In this document: positions 56,518-63,901 of the stretch, one piece after another
Numbering within the stretch: the stretch's first letter is position 1
Layout: each line of letters opens with the position of its first letter
Origin: Sphingomonadaceae bacterium
GTDB lineage: Bacteria; Pseudomonadota; Alphaproteobacteria; Sphingomonadales; Sphingomonadaceae
DNA: 64,000 nucleotides
Assembly (NCBI GenBank): GCA_009926135.1
Contig: RFPL01000004.1
Coordinates: 178,630-242,629, forward strand
Reading direction: 5' to 3'
Program-made: the position numbers and the translations under genes
Notes under the pieces: generated by a model
What the model was told of the DNA's origin: nothing
The model's input: only the letters and a program-made list of their open reading frames with translations
Databases searched by the model: none

Positions 56518-57843
56518 TCAGTTGGTTCCGTTTGCGGAATAAGCACTAGCTCCGATTGCAGGAGACTTGTCGGTTTGCGCTTCCGCGGCGTCAGGAACGC
56601 CTTCCTGCGCGGCATGCGCCCTGACCTCGGTTGCGCGCTCAGCGATCTCTTTGGCGAAGATGTCGAGCATGTATGCCCCTGTGGGCAGAGCGGCAACTTC
56701 TGCTACGGCAGCAGGCAGCTCGCGCAGCAGTTTTGTTGTCACTTGTTCGATGCGCTGGATCGTTCCGCGTGCAGCGAGCCCGGCAGACTCGGCCATTCGG
56801 CGCCAGTGGCGGCCGTAGATATGGCGACCGCGTCGCTGCTCCCCGATGGCCTGGGCATGGTTCTGGGTGATGTTTGCCCAGGCAAGTCCCGACATGAGGT
56901 CGTAGAGCGGGGCCAGTCGCGGGGAGCTGGGGCCTAGCAGGATCGAGTAATTCTTCGCGTGAGAATCGACGTTACCGATGGCCACGTTGAAGATGACGGC
57001 GTCGAGGAGGCGGGTAATGTCGCGCGCGGTCATGTGCTGGCGGACTAGCATGAACATGTCAGCGATCGAAGGTCCGCGTGAGCCGGTGCCATTGAATTCG
57101 TACTTCGCAGCGGGAGGGTAGCCTAGTGCCTGGCAGAAGTCCTCTTGATGGAGGCGCTGGACCTTGCCTGCGGTGCCGATCCGATCATAGCGGGAGACCA
57201 GCAGGTAGCTTCGTTCCCCGGCGACGCCGGCTGTGACCGGCGCGACATTGAGGTTCATACGCCGGGCGAGGACCATGCATAGCGCCTCATTCTGGACACT
57301 GCCGGGCAGGCGCGGATTGTCGGGTTTGAGAATGTGGGTGGAGGGTGCGCCATTAACGGGTACGGCAATCTGTCCATCTATCAGGGCGACCGGTAACTTG
57401 TCCTGCGCACCGGCAAGGCTCATCGAGACGCCGTCTTCGCCGATCAGGAAGGGGCGCGATGGCAGTTCGTTGAGGATCCGTTCCAACGCTTCTGCGTCTG
57501 GAATAGGGCGATAGCCCGGCGCGCCTTTAGGTTGCTGCGGAACAATGTTGAGCGCGCCGGCCAAGTCATTGCCGGTTTGCGCTATCAGGCCAAGCGCGTC
57601 TTCGGGCGCTGCTCCAAGCGCCCGTGTCATGGCGCGTAGCGGCTCGCCCTCCGGAAGGAGGTTCATTAGCCAAGGAAGGATCAGTTCGCCATCATACGGT
57701 TCCGGGCGGATCGGCATCGTTAGCGAAACCGGGAAGCTGTCGGGTGAATTACGCCAGGCATCGGCATAGACGAGGCGCGTTGTATGCCGATCTGCGCTGA
57801 TCGTTGCGACCGCGTGGTCTTCGTAGAGGATCGGGAGTTCCAC
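56518..57843 (-). CDS. hipA: HipA-like serine/threonine kinase toxin
   Basis: HipA toxins phosphorylate glutamyl-tRNA synthetase or similar targets and stop translation; HipB neutralises them. The 441-residue protein has the N-terminal Couple_hipA part and the HipA kinase body: SLAGAQDKLPVAL, ILKPDNPRLPGSVQNEALCM, and the catalytic VDSHAKN (Asp293) with the later PLYDLMS. All key residues look present. It lies opposite to the phage operons and 11 bp behind hipB. Confidence 0.93.
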   Translation of the reverse strand: MELPILYEDHAVATISADRHTTRLVYADAWRNSPDSFPVSLTMPIRPEPYDGELILPWLMNLLPEGEPLRAMTRALGAAPEDALGLIAQTGNDLAGALNIVPQQPKGAPGYRPIPDAEALERILNELPSRPFLIGEDGVSMSLAGAQDKLPVALIDGQIAVPVNGAPSTHILKPDNPRLPGSVQNEALCMVLARRMNLNVAPVTAGVAGERSYLLVSRYDRIGTAGKVQRLHQEDFCQALGYPPAAKYEFNGTGSRGPSIADMFMLVRQHMTARDITRLLDAVIFNVAIGNVDSHAKNYSILLGPSSPRLAPLYDLMSGLAWANITQNHAQAIGEQRRGRHIYGRHWRRMAESAGLAARGTIQRIEQVTTKLLRELPAAVAEVAALPTGAYMLDIFAKEIAERATEVRAHAAQEGVPDAAEAQTDKSPAIGASAYSANGTN

Positions 57844-57854
57844 GATCAGCCTTG

Positions 57855-58061
57855 TTAACCGCCGGTGGCGACGAGGCGTAGACCCACTGCCTGAGCAGCT
57901 GCTAACGCCTTGCCCAATTGGGCAGTGGACTTACCTGCTTCCAAGTCGACAATGAAGCGCTCACCACTGTTTATGGCAAGCGCCAACTCCCGCTGTGTGA
58001 GCCCTAAGGCCTTGCGGGCGGAGGCGACAGCGGTGCCGAACTGAAGTGCGTTTTCAATCAT
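57855..58061 (-). CDS. hipB: HipB-like antitoxin, HTH
   Basis: A 68-residue XRE-type HTH protein (MIENALQFGTAVASARKALGLTQRELALAINSGERFIVDLEAGKSTAQLGKALAAAQAVGL). It binds its operators and HipA. The start ATG 58061 sits six bases from the first operator copy. Further in-frame residues to 58091 overlap the operator and are less likely. Confidence 0.9.
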   Translation of the reverse strand: MIENALQFGTAVASARKALGLTQRELALAINSGERFIVDLEAGKSTAQLGKALAAAQAVGLRLVATGG

Positions 58062-58066
58062 GTTTA

Positions 58067-58182
58067 CTTCCCGTTCGGGAAGATTGCACATGAATGTCCG
58101 AACTTCAAGGCACTTTCTTCCCGTTCGGGAAGAATGCCATCTTATGGGGGTGCTATACCAATTTTTCTTACCGATCGGGAAG
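58067..58182. promoter_or_regulatory. Three HipB operators at an exact 50-bp period
   Basis: CTTCCCGTTCGGGAAG at 58067-58082 and 58117-58132, and a variant CTTACCGATCGGGAAG at 58167-58182. Each is a 7-bp palindrome arm pair around two bases, and the starts are 50 bp apart. The set lies in the hipB promoter region. Confidence 0.88.
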
Positions 58183-58546
58183 TTTCCGGGTGCGGCGCCT
58201 GGCTATTTGGTCAAGGCCGACAATTGTTCAATGATAAAGTTCAAGATCCTAAAGTCCGCAGATTTCTGCGGGTTTTCCGCATTTGTTCAAAAATTCATTT
58301 ATTCCTCGCGCGCGCGATAAGGGGGGAGGGGTAAGGGAGGGGGATATCTTACCCATATATATATTGAATTATTGAACAAATATCCCAAACCCTCAGAAAT
58401 CAGCCATTTCTGGCGTTTGAACAAAAGCTCCAAAGTTCAAAAACTCATTGAACCAAATCATTTGTGGGAGCCGTCCTATTTCCCGGCACCCATAGCGCGC
58501 GGTAGAAGGCCCCTGACGCGGCGATCCTCGAAAACGGAGGATTGCT
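58183..58546. other. AT-rich non-coding region with repeats and G-quadruplex motif
   Basis: This 364-bp gap has no convincing gene. TTGTTCAA occurs at 58224 and 58283 and its reverse complement TTGAACAA at 58372 and 58417, with partial GTTCAA/TTGAAC copies at 58239, 58435 and 58448. G-runs of 6, 4, 3 and 5 between 58321 and 58343 fit a G-quadruplex. CCGCAGA-TT-TCTGCGG (58256-58271) and CAGAAAT/ATTTCTG (58394-58412) are hairpins, and GGGATAT/ATATCCC (58341, 58380) flank an AT-rich core. A replication origin or a control region are the main possibilities. Confidence 0.75.
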
Positions 58547-59092
58547 TTGAACCAGACAGCCCTTGCCGCATCCGCTGGACCGGATGCGCGCGTGCCCCTC
58601 GGATCTGTGAGCACAGGCCGGATGCGCGGCGCGACCCTTGCACTCGACATCGCCACAACGACTGGCTGGGCCCTGGAGGGCACGGACGGGTACATCGCCA
58701 GTGGAACGGTATCGTACAAGAACAGCCGCTATGACGGTGGCGGGATGCGCTTCTTGCGTTTTCGGCGCTGGCTTGAACAAATCGACGAGGACGCAGGGCC
58801 GATCGGGGCGGTCTACTTCGAGGAAATTCGCCGGCACGTCAGCAACGATTCCGGACAGGTCCAGGGTGGTTTTGTCGCTGTTCTGACCTCGTGGTGCGAA
58901 GAGCATCTGATTGCCTACCAGGGTGTGCCCGTCGGGACCATCAAGCGCTTTGCCACCGGTAAGGGCAATGCCGACAAGGCCGCAGTAATCGATGCCATGC
59001 GGGCTCGAGGGCATGCACCGGTCGACGACAACGAGGCGGACGCACTTGCGATCCTGCACTGGGCCATCGAGACCCGGGGAGGTGTGCGATGA
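58547..59092 (+). CDS. RuvC-like Holliday junction resolvase
   Basis: A 181-residue RNase H-fold nuclease of the RuvC type: LALDIATTTG (Asp34), YFEEI (Glu92-93) and VDDNEADALAIL (near 159-170) give the acidic catalytic set. It should cut four-way junctions during phage recombination or packaging. The start is TTG 58547 with GGAGG six bases upstream. The next gene overlaps its end by four bases. Confidence 0.86.
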   Translation: MNQTALAASAGPDARVPLGSVSTGRMRGATLALDIATTTGWALEGTDGYIASGTVSYKNSRYDGGGMRFLRFRRWLEQIDEDAGPIGAVYFEEIRRHVSNDSGQVQGGFVAVLTSWCEEHLIAYQGVPVGTIKRFATGKGNADKAAVIDAMRARGHAPVDDNEADALAILHWAIETRGGVR

Positions 59093-59346
59093 CCACCTGG
59101 TCCATTCTCGGTCACACCGCCAAGGTGCTGGAAGAGCGCCGCGACGACTATGGCGATCCCTCGGAGCAGTTCCGCGCAATCGCAGAACGCTGGTCGATCA
59201 CACTGGGCACGCCCGTCACTGCTGACCAGGTCGTGCTGTGCATGATCGATCTCAAGCTCACCAGGCTCGCTTACGATCCGCGCCATGTCGACAGCATGGT
59301 CGATGTCATCGGCTATGCCGCGTTGCTCAAGGAGGTCCGGGCATGA
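59089..59346 (+). CDS. DUF6378-like phage protein
   Basis: An 85-residue protein with the ERRDDYGDPSEQFRAIAERWSITLGTPVTADQVVLCMIDLKLTRLAYDPRHVDSMVDVIGYAAL pattern I recall for DUF6378 phage proteins. The conserved YGDP and aspartates recall MazG-like nucleotide enzymes, but that link is not established. It overlaps its neighbours by four bases on both sides. Confidence 0.8.
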   Translation: MTTWSILGHTAKVLEERRDDYGDPSEQFRAIAERWSITLGTPVTADQVVLCMIDLKLTRLAYDPRHVDSMVDVIGYAALLKEVRA

Positions 59347-59531
59347 GCATGACCTCCCGGATCTATGGCCACGCCAGTCAGCGTGACGGCGAGCAGCTGC
59401 GCCGTGATGGTTGGCGCAATGGCATCCTTGCGATCTCGGTCAGCGACCAGCGGCTAACCACGATGGAGCGCGAAGCAATCCTGGCGATTGGAGAGCGGCT
59501 CTACGGAGGCGGCCGTGGCAAGGGGGCGTAA
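59343..59531 (+). CDS. Small phage protein
   Basis: A 62-residue protein (MSMTSRIYGHASQRDGEQLRRDGWRNGILAISVSDQRLTTMEREAILAIGERLYG). It is coupled to the upstream gene (ATGA) and overlaps the next start. No family is known to me. Confidence 0.65.
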   Translation: MSMTSRIYGHASQRDGEQLRRDGWRNGILAISVSDQRLTTMEREAILAIGERLYGGGRGKGA

Positions 59532-60096
59532 GCGTAAGGCGGGCAAGCGGCACCCGTCCGGTAAGCTGGTCCAGCCACGCCGCGGCGAAAGCCAGAGCGA
59601 CATCTTGGGGCCTGCGCTGGATGCCCGGCAACGCCATTACGGGATCGGTGCCAAACAGGCGCGGGACGAACGGCTCGGCACAGCGCTGGGGCGGCTTTCC
59701 TTCGCGGGCAAGATCACGACCGATCAGTATGCAGCTGGCGAGCTCTACGGGGAGCTCATGGGACGCCACAATGCGGTCATGGGATTGCCCATCGACCAGC
59801 CGCGTTCGGTCACGGGGCTGCTCATCAACGAGGGGATCTTTGGCGGCGGTGCGCCGGATCCCGATCCCGAGCTGGTCGACAAGATCCGGCGTCAGGCAGC
59901 AGGCGCGGCGCTCATGTTGCGGGGCTGCGATCAGGACATCGCTGGCAGGGCAGGACGGCGTCCCAGCGTGCTGGTGCACATCCTCGCCTGTCACGACGTC
60001 GAGGCCCTGCGCTGGTCTCCTGCAGACCTACACAATCTGCGTCTTGGTCTTGATACCCTGTGCCGGTTCTTCCGGATCAGGCGAGAAAGTTTTTAA
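59515..60096 (+). CDS. Hypothetical basic phage protein
   Basis: A 193-residue protein with a very basic N-terminus (ARGRKRKAGKRHPSGKL), then a helical body (LDARQRHYGIGAKQARDERLGTALGRLSFAGKITTDQYAAGELYGEL). It starts with GTG 59515 behind GGAGG, overlapping the previous gene. The basic start suggests nucleic-acid contact. I cannot name a family. Confidence 0.7.
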   Translation: MARGRKRKAGKRHPSGKLVQPRRGESQSDILGPALDARQRHYGIGAKQARDERLGTALGRLSFAGKITTDQYAAGELYGELMGRHNAVMGLPIDQPRSVTGLLINEGIFGGGAPDPDPELVDKIRRQAAGAALMLRGCDQDIAGRAGRRPSVLVHILACHDVEALRWSPADLHNLRLGLDTLCRFFRIRRESF

Positions 60097-60308
60097 GACT
60101 CTTGGTAAGCATGATAAAATAAAAACATGATTCTGAACGGTAAAGTACACTGAAGTGATTGACGGGACTGTTGCTGAAGCGTAGGGCTTCCGAAATAGAG
60201 AGTTCAGAACTGCGCCCGGGGCAAACGCTTCCGGGCGTTGTTCGTTTTCCGGGGATGGCTTCACCCTGAAGCTTGTCTCAACCGGATTAGTAGAGCATCG
60301 CACAATCC
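60097..60308. other. Gap with CGCCCGG/CCGGGCG hairpin
   Basis: CGCCCGG (60213-60219) and CCGGGCG (60231-60237) form a 7-bp stem followed by TTGTTCGTTTT, a possible weak terminator. The first part is AT-richer than the surroundings. No gene is seen in this 212-bp gap. Confidence 0.5.
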
Positions 60309-60476
60309 ATGAGCGACACAGATTACAGAACTGTCATCGCGGAAGTCGTGCGCAAGCTTCCTGATCTCCTGCGTGCCGACCTCGCCTCGCGAGATCCTGC
60401 AGTGCGCCAGAGCGCTGAAGACGTCGTGGCGACCAAGATCGCCTTGGCGATAGCAGAGCTTCACGCACCCGTCTGA
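60309..60476 (+). CDS. Small phage protein, DUF6771-like
   Basis: A 55-residue helical protein (MSDTDYRTVIAEVVRKLPDLLRADLASRDPAVRQSAEDVVATKIALAIAE). It resembles small DUF6771-like proteins I recall from sphingomonad phage regions, before an HNH gene. Function unknown. Confidence 0.6.
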   Translation: MSDTDYRTVIAEVVRKLPDLLRADLASRDPAVRQSAEDVVATKIALAIAELHAPV

Positions 60477-60493
60477 CCCCAAGGACTGGCTGT

Positions 60494-60760
60494 ATGTCTG
60501 AACGATTGCGCGGACGCCGTGCAGTCGCTGAGCGCTTGCGTCGTCTCCGCGCTGAACCCCTCTGCCGTGATTGTGCCTTTGCCGGGATAGTCCGCGAGGC
60601 GACCGTGCCTGACCACATTGTGCCGCTCGCCCATGGCGGATCGGACGAGGACAGTAACATCCGCTGCCTCTGCGCCGAGTGCCATGCGAAGCGGACTGTG
60701 CAGCAATTCGGCCAACGCAGGAAGGTCGCAGTGGGGCCCGACGGGTGGCCAATCGGGTGA
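60494..60760 (+). CDS. HNH endonuclease
   Basis: An 88-residue small HNH nuclease with zinc cysteines C24 and C27 and C58/C63-His64, and the DH-x-N core (VPDHIVPLAHGGSDEDSNIRCLCAECH). Such proteins often sit next to terminase genes in phages and help DNA packaging, but no terminase follows here. A role as a free homing or defence nuclease is an alternative. Confidence 0.88.
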   Translation: MSERLRGRRAVAERLRRLRAEPLCRDCAFAGIVREATVPDHIVPLAHGGSDEDSNIRCLCAECHAKRTVQQFGQRRKVAVGPDGWPIG

Positions 60761-60947
60761 CCAGGCCGGGGGGGCGGTTCGAAAGTCTGGGCCTTTGGCG
60801 GGGGAAACCGCGCTTGGTCCAAACTTCACGCAACCGCTAGTTAGCGACCGGGGGTCAGAAAGCAGAAAGTCGCAGATTTCCGTCAAATTGACTGGATAGT
60901 CGCCGCGATAAGAGCGGTAGTCGCTTCACGAACACGGAGCGACGCTG

Positions 60948-61310
60948 ATGATCAACTCGACCTTGCCAACCGCCAACGAAGCCTGGGGCTTTTACGGCAC
61001 CAGCGGCGCCTTAGCGGATGCCGATGCGGCCTGGGCGATTGCCTTCCCGGCGGTGCTGGCGGCAACTGAAGGCACAGCCGAAGGGGTTAGGGATTTTCTC
61101 GACAGCCGCCACGGCCGCCACTTCGCCGACGACGTTCACAACGGCATCCACGCGGAGCTCGACCTCACCGCAGCAATCGAAGCGGCCATTACCCGCTGGA
61201 TGGGATGGACTATCAACCGGGAAACGGCGCGCGAGATCGCGATGCCCATGGGGCTGCCCTACCTGAAGGGCTTCGTCTTCTACTTCAGCCTTCAGGCGCA
61301 GGCCGCATGA
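60948..61310 (+). CDS. Plasmid/ICE-type hypothetical protein
   Basis: A 120-residue protein (NEAWGFYGTSGALADADAAWAIAFPAVLAATEGTAEGVRDFLDSRHGRHFADDV) of a kind I recall on proteobacterial plasmids and conjugative elements. GGAG stands before its ATG. Function unknown. Its presence here hints that this part of the element is not purely phage-derived. Confidence 0.72.
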   Translation: MINSTLPTANEAWGFYGTSGALADADAAWAIAFPAVLAATEGTAEGVRDFLDSRHGRHFADDVHNGIHAELDLTAAIEAAITRWMGWTINRETAREIAMPMGLPYLKGFVFYFSLQAQAA

Positions 61311-61531
61311 GCTCGGGCATCACCAGCACCATCCATCTTGCGATCCGCACGCTGCCAGAAAATTTTGACCGCAGCCGGATCGTCACGGTGATCGAGACCA
61401 TCGAACAGGAACTCTACGAGGGCGGCGTCTACGCCAGCGCGACCGCCGACAGCTTCACCATCGAGATCACAGTCCGGACTGACCAGTTGCTCGACACCGC
61501 CAAGGTGCTGACCGGGCTCGAACTGATCTGA
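61307..61531 (+). CDS. Hypothetical small protein
   Basis: A 74-residue protein (MSSGITSTIHLAIRTLPENFDRSRIVTVIETIEQELYEGGVYAS). The start overlaps the previous stop by four bases. A mixed alpha/beta pattern, no motif known to me. Confidence 0.62.
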   Translation: MSSGITSTIHLAIRTLPENFDRSRIVTVIETIEQELYEGGVYASATADSFTIEITVRTDQLLDTAKVLTGLELI

Positions 61532-61546
61532 CCCCGGATACGGGCC

Positions 61547-61876
61547 TCAGTCCTCTTCGCCTTCCTGAAGCCAAGCCGGAATATCGCGCTGGGCGTGCAG
61601 GATGCGCCAGACATCGACGTGGTCCTCACGTGCCATGAAAAACACGAGGTAGGGGAAGCGTTTCAGTTTGCGGCTGCGCAGACCCGGTAGATTGAGTTCC
61701 TGCCCCCATCGCGGCGTACTGCCAGAGGGGTTTGCACCAATCTGCGCGTAGGTGGCCTCAAGCGCATCGATGAAGCCGAATGCGACATCGCGACCGGCTT
61801 CGGCGAGATAATGATCGATTGCCTGTTCAGCATCCAGCCTCGCCAGTTCGCGAGGGATAACGGGAAGCGACTTCAC
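61547..61876 (-). CDS. parE: ParE/RelE-type toxin
   Basis: A 109-residue RelE/ParE fold protein: LARLDAEQAIDHYLAEAGRDVAFGFIDALEATYAQIGANPSGSTPRWG and the C-terminal RSRKLKRFPYLVFFMAREDHVDVWRILHAQRDI. ParE toxins poison DNA gyrase; RelE types cut mRNA, and the sequence alone does not settle which. It overlaps the antitoxin gene by four bases. Confidence 0.9.
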   Translation of the reverse strand: MKSLPVIPRELARLDAEQAIDHYLAEAGRDVAFGFIDALEATYAQIGANPSGSTPRWGQELNLPGLRSRKLKRFPYLVFFMAREDHVDVWRILHAQRDIPAWLQEGEED

Positions 61877-62112
61877 GAAGCAGCGTGCTGGCTGACCCTG
61901 GCGCGGAGCCCGGCAAAATAGGTCTCATCGGCAGGTGCCGTCGGAGCAGAGGCCGCGCCTTCCAACAGGAGGCCGCGCAGTTTCTGGATGTCCTGGTCCT
62001 TGCGGATCAGCTCGCGGACATATTCGCTGCTGGTGCCGTAGCCTCGGGTGCTGACCTGCTGGTCGACGAACGACTTCAGCGTGTCCGGCAAAGAGATGTT
62101 CATCGTGCTCAT
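61873..62112 (-). CDS. parD: ParD-type antitoxin
   Basis: A 79-residue ribbon-helix-helix protein (MSTMNISLPDTLKSFVDQQVSTRGYGTSSEYVRELIRKDQD), the DNA-binding and neutralising partner of the toxin downstream. ATG 62112 is chosen; a second ATG lies three codons on. It represses its own operon in the family. Confidence 0.9.
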   Translation of the reverse strand: MSTMNISLPDTLKSFVDQQVSTRGYGTSSEYVRELIRKDQDIQKLRGLLLEGAASAPTAPADETYFAGLRARVSQHAAS

Positions 62113-62192
62113 GAGGGCGCGAATACCACTTTTGGCAAAAATTGGCAAGATCGCCGCTATGGCTGATCTGTCAGGATCTCATCGGAATTTTC

Positions 62193-63434
62193 ATGTCCCA
62201 AGACTGGCCGGCCCAGAGCAGCGAGCTCTGGCCGATAGAGAAGATCACGCCCTACGCGCGCAACTCCCGCACGCACTCGGACGAACAGGTCGCCCAGATC
62301 GCCGCGTCAATTCGCGAGTGGGGCTGGACCAACCCGATCCTGGTTGATGAGGACGGCGGGCTGATTGCTGGCCATGGCCGGTTGCTGGCAGCCCGCAAGC
62401 TGGGCGTGACCCAAGTCCCGACCATGGTCGCCAAGGGCTGGAGCGAAGCCCAGAAAAAGGCCTACGTTATCGCCGACAACAAGCTGGCGCTGAACGCTGG
62501 CTGGGACCTCGAACTGCTGGCCGTCGAACTTGGCGACCTGCAGGGGTTTGACTTCGACCTGATGCTGACCGGCTTCTCGGACGACGAACTGTCGAAGCTA
62601 CTGGCCGAAAAGACCGAGGGCAACACGGACCCAGATGAGATCCCCGAAGCGCCCATCGACCCCATCGCCAAACCTGGCGATGTCTGGCTGCTCGGCAAGC
62701 ACCGGCTGGTCTGCGGTGACAGCACCGATGCCGACACCGTCGCCAAGGCGCTGAACGGGGTCTCGCCGCACCTGATGGTCACCGATCCGCCCTACGGCGT
62801 GGAATATGATCCTGCCTGGCGAGAAAAGGCTGGGGTCGCCGCTTCCGGCACTGCCAAGGGCAAGGTGCTGAACGACGACAAGGCCGACTGGCGCGAAGCA
62901 TGGGCACTGTTCCCGGGCGACGTCGCCTATGTCTGGCACGCCGGGCTGTTCGCGGGGGTAGTCGGCGATAGCCTCGCCGCCTGCGACTTTCATCTTCGCT
63001 CCCAGATCATCTGGGACAAAGGGCAGCTCGTCCTCTCGCGCGGCGACTATCACTGGGAGCATGAGCCCTGCTGGTACGCCGTGAAGAAGGGCGCAAAAGG
63101 CCACTGGGCCGGTGATCGCAAACAGACCACCGTCTGGCACATCGCCAAGCCCAAGAAGAACGAGACGGGTCACGGAACCCAGAAGCCGGTCGAGTGCATG
63201 AAACGCCCGATCGAGAACAATTCCAGCCCGGGGCAAGCGGTCTACGAGCCGTTCTCTGGCTCGGGCACGACCATCATGGCCGGCGAAATGACCGGCCGTT
63301 CGATCCACGCGATCGAGCTCAACCCTGCCTACGTCGATGTTGCCGTGAAGCGCTGGCAGGACTTCACCGGCAAACCGGCCACCCTTGAGGGTGATGGCCG
63401 GACCTTCGTCGAACTCAGCGAACAGCAGCGGTAA
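62193..63434 (+). CDS. ParB-fused DNA methyltransferase (N6-adenine or N4-cytosine)
   Basis: A 413-residue protein. The N-terminal about 130 residues are ParB/Srx-like (IEKITPYARNSRTHSDEQVAQIAASIREWGWTNPILVDEDGGLIAGHGRLLAARKLG). The methyltransferase has DPPY (198-201) before FSGSG (354-358), the beta-class order. This type is common in phages and methylates DNA at a short site; it may protect against host restriction. No restriction gene is next to it. Confidence 0.92.
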   Translation: MSQDWPAQSSELWPIEKITPYARNSRTHSDEQVAQIAASIREWGWTNPILVDEDGGLIAGHGRLLAARKLGVTQVPTMVAKGWSEAQKKAYVIADNKLALNAGWDLELLAVELGDLQGFDFDLMLTGFSDDELSKLLAEKTEGNTDPDEIPEAPIDPIAKPGDVWLLGKHRLVCGDSTDADTVAKALNGVSPHLMVTDPPYGVEYDPAWREKAGVAASGTAKGKVLNDDKADWREAWALFPGDVAYVWHAGLFAGVVGDSLAACDFHLRSQIIWDKGQLVLSRGDYHWEHEPCWYAVKKGAKGHWAGDRKQTTVWHIAKPKKNETGHGTQKPVECMKRPIENNSSPGQAVYEPFSGSGTTIMAGEMTGRSIHAIELNPAYVDVAVKRWQDFTGKPATLEGDGRTFVELSEQQR

Positions 63435-63447
63435 CAACGTGCATGAC

Positions 63448-63901
63448 ATGGCTCTATCTTCCCCCGGGCACAATCCGGGGAGCGACGACGCACGCCTTGA
63501 CGGCATCTCACTCTGCGCAGGAGCAGGCGGCCTCGATCTCGGCCTCCACATCGCCTGCCCCGGATATCGCACTGTGGGTTACGTCGAGCGGGAAGCCTTC
63601 GCAGCAGCGACTCTCGTGGCGCGGATGGAAGACAAAGCCCTGGATCCGGCACCTGTCTGGGACGACCTTACAACCTTCGACGGCCGACCTTGGCGCGGCC
63701 TCGTGGATATCCTCACTGCGGGCTACCCGTGCCAGCCGTTCTCGGTCGCGGGTCGCCGCCTCGGCGATGCCGATCCACGCCATCTCTGGCCGCACGTCGC
63801 CCGCATCATCCGGGAATGCGATCCCCCGATCATCTTCCTCGAAAATGTCGCCAATCATCTGCGCCTCGGATTTCCCGAAGTCGCCCGAGCACTGGTCGGC
63901 A
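63448..63901 (+). pseudogene. C5-cytosine DNA methyltransferase, cut by IS6100
   Basis: The first about 150 residues of a C5 methyltransferase: SLCAGAGGLDLGL (AdoMet site), the catalytic Cys95 in AGYPCQPFS, and FLENV (ENV motif). After 63901 the frame runs into IS6100 and stops at 63930, so the target-recognition domain and later motifs are missing here and may lie beyond the IS. A GTG at 63439 is an alternative start. Confidence 0.9.

Noticed and set aside
58224..58453. CRISPR array from the repeated TTGTTCAA sites
   Set aside because: Units are only 8 bp, occur in both orientations and are unevenly spaced; there are no cas genes.
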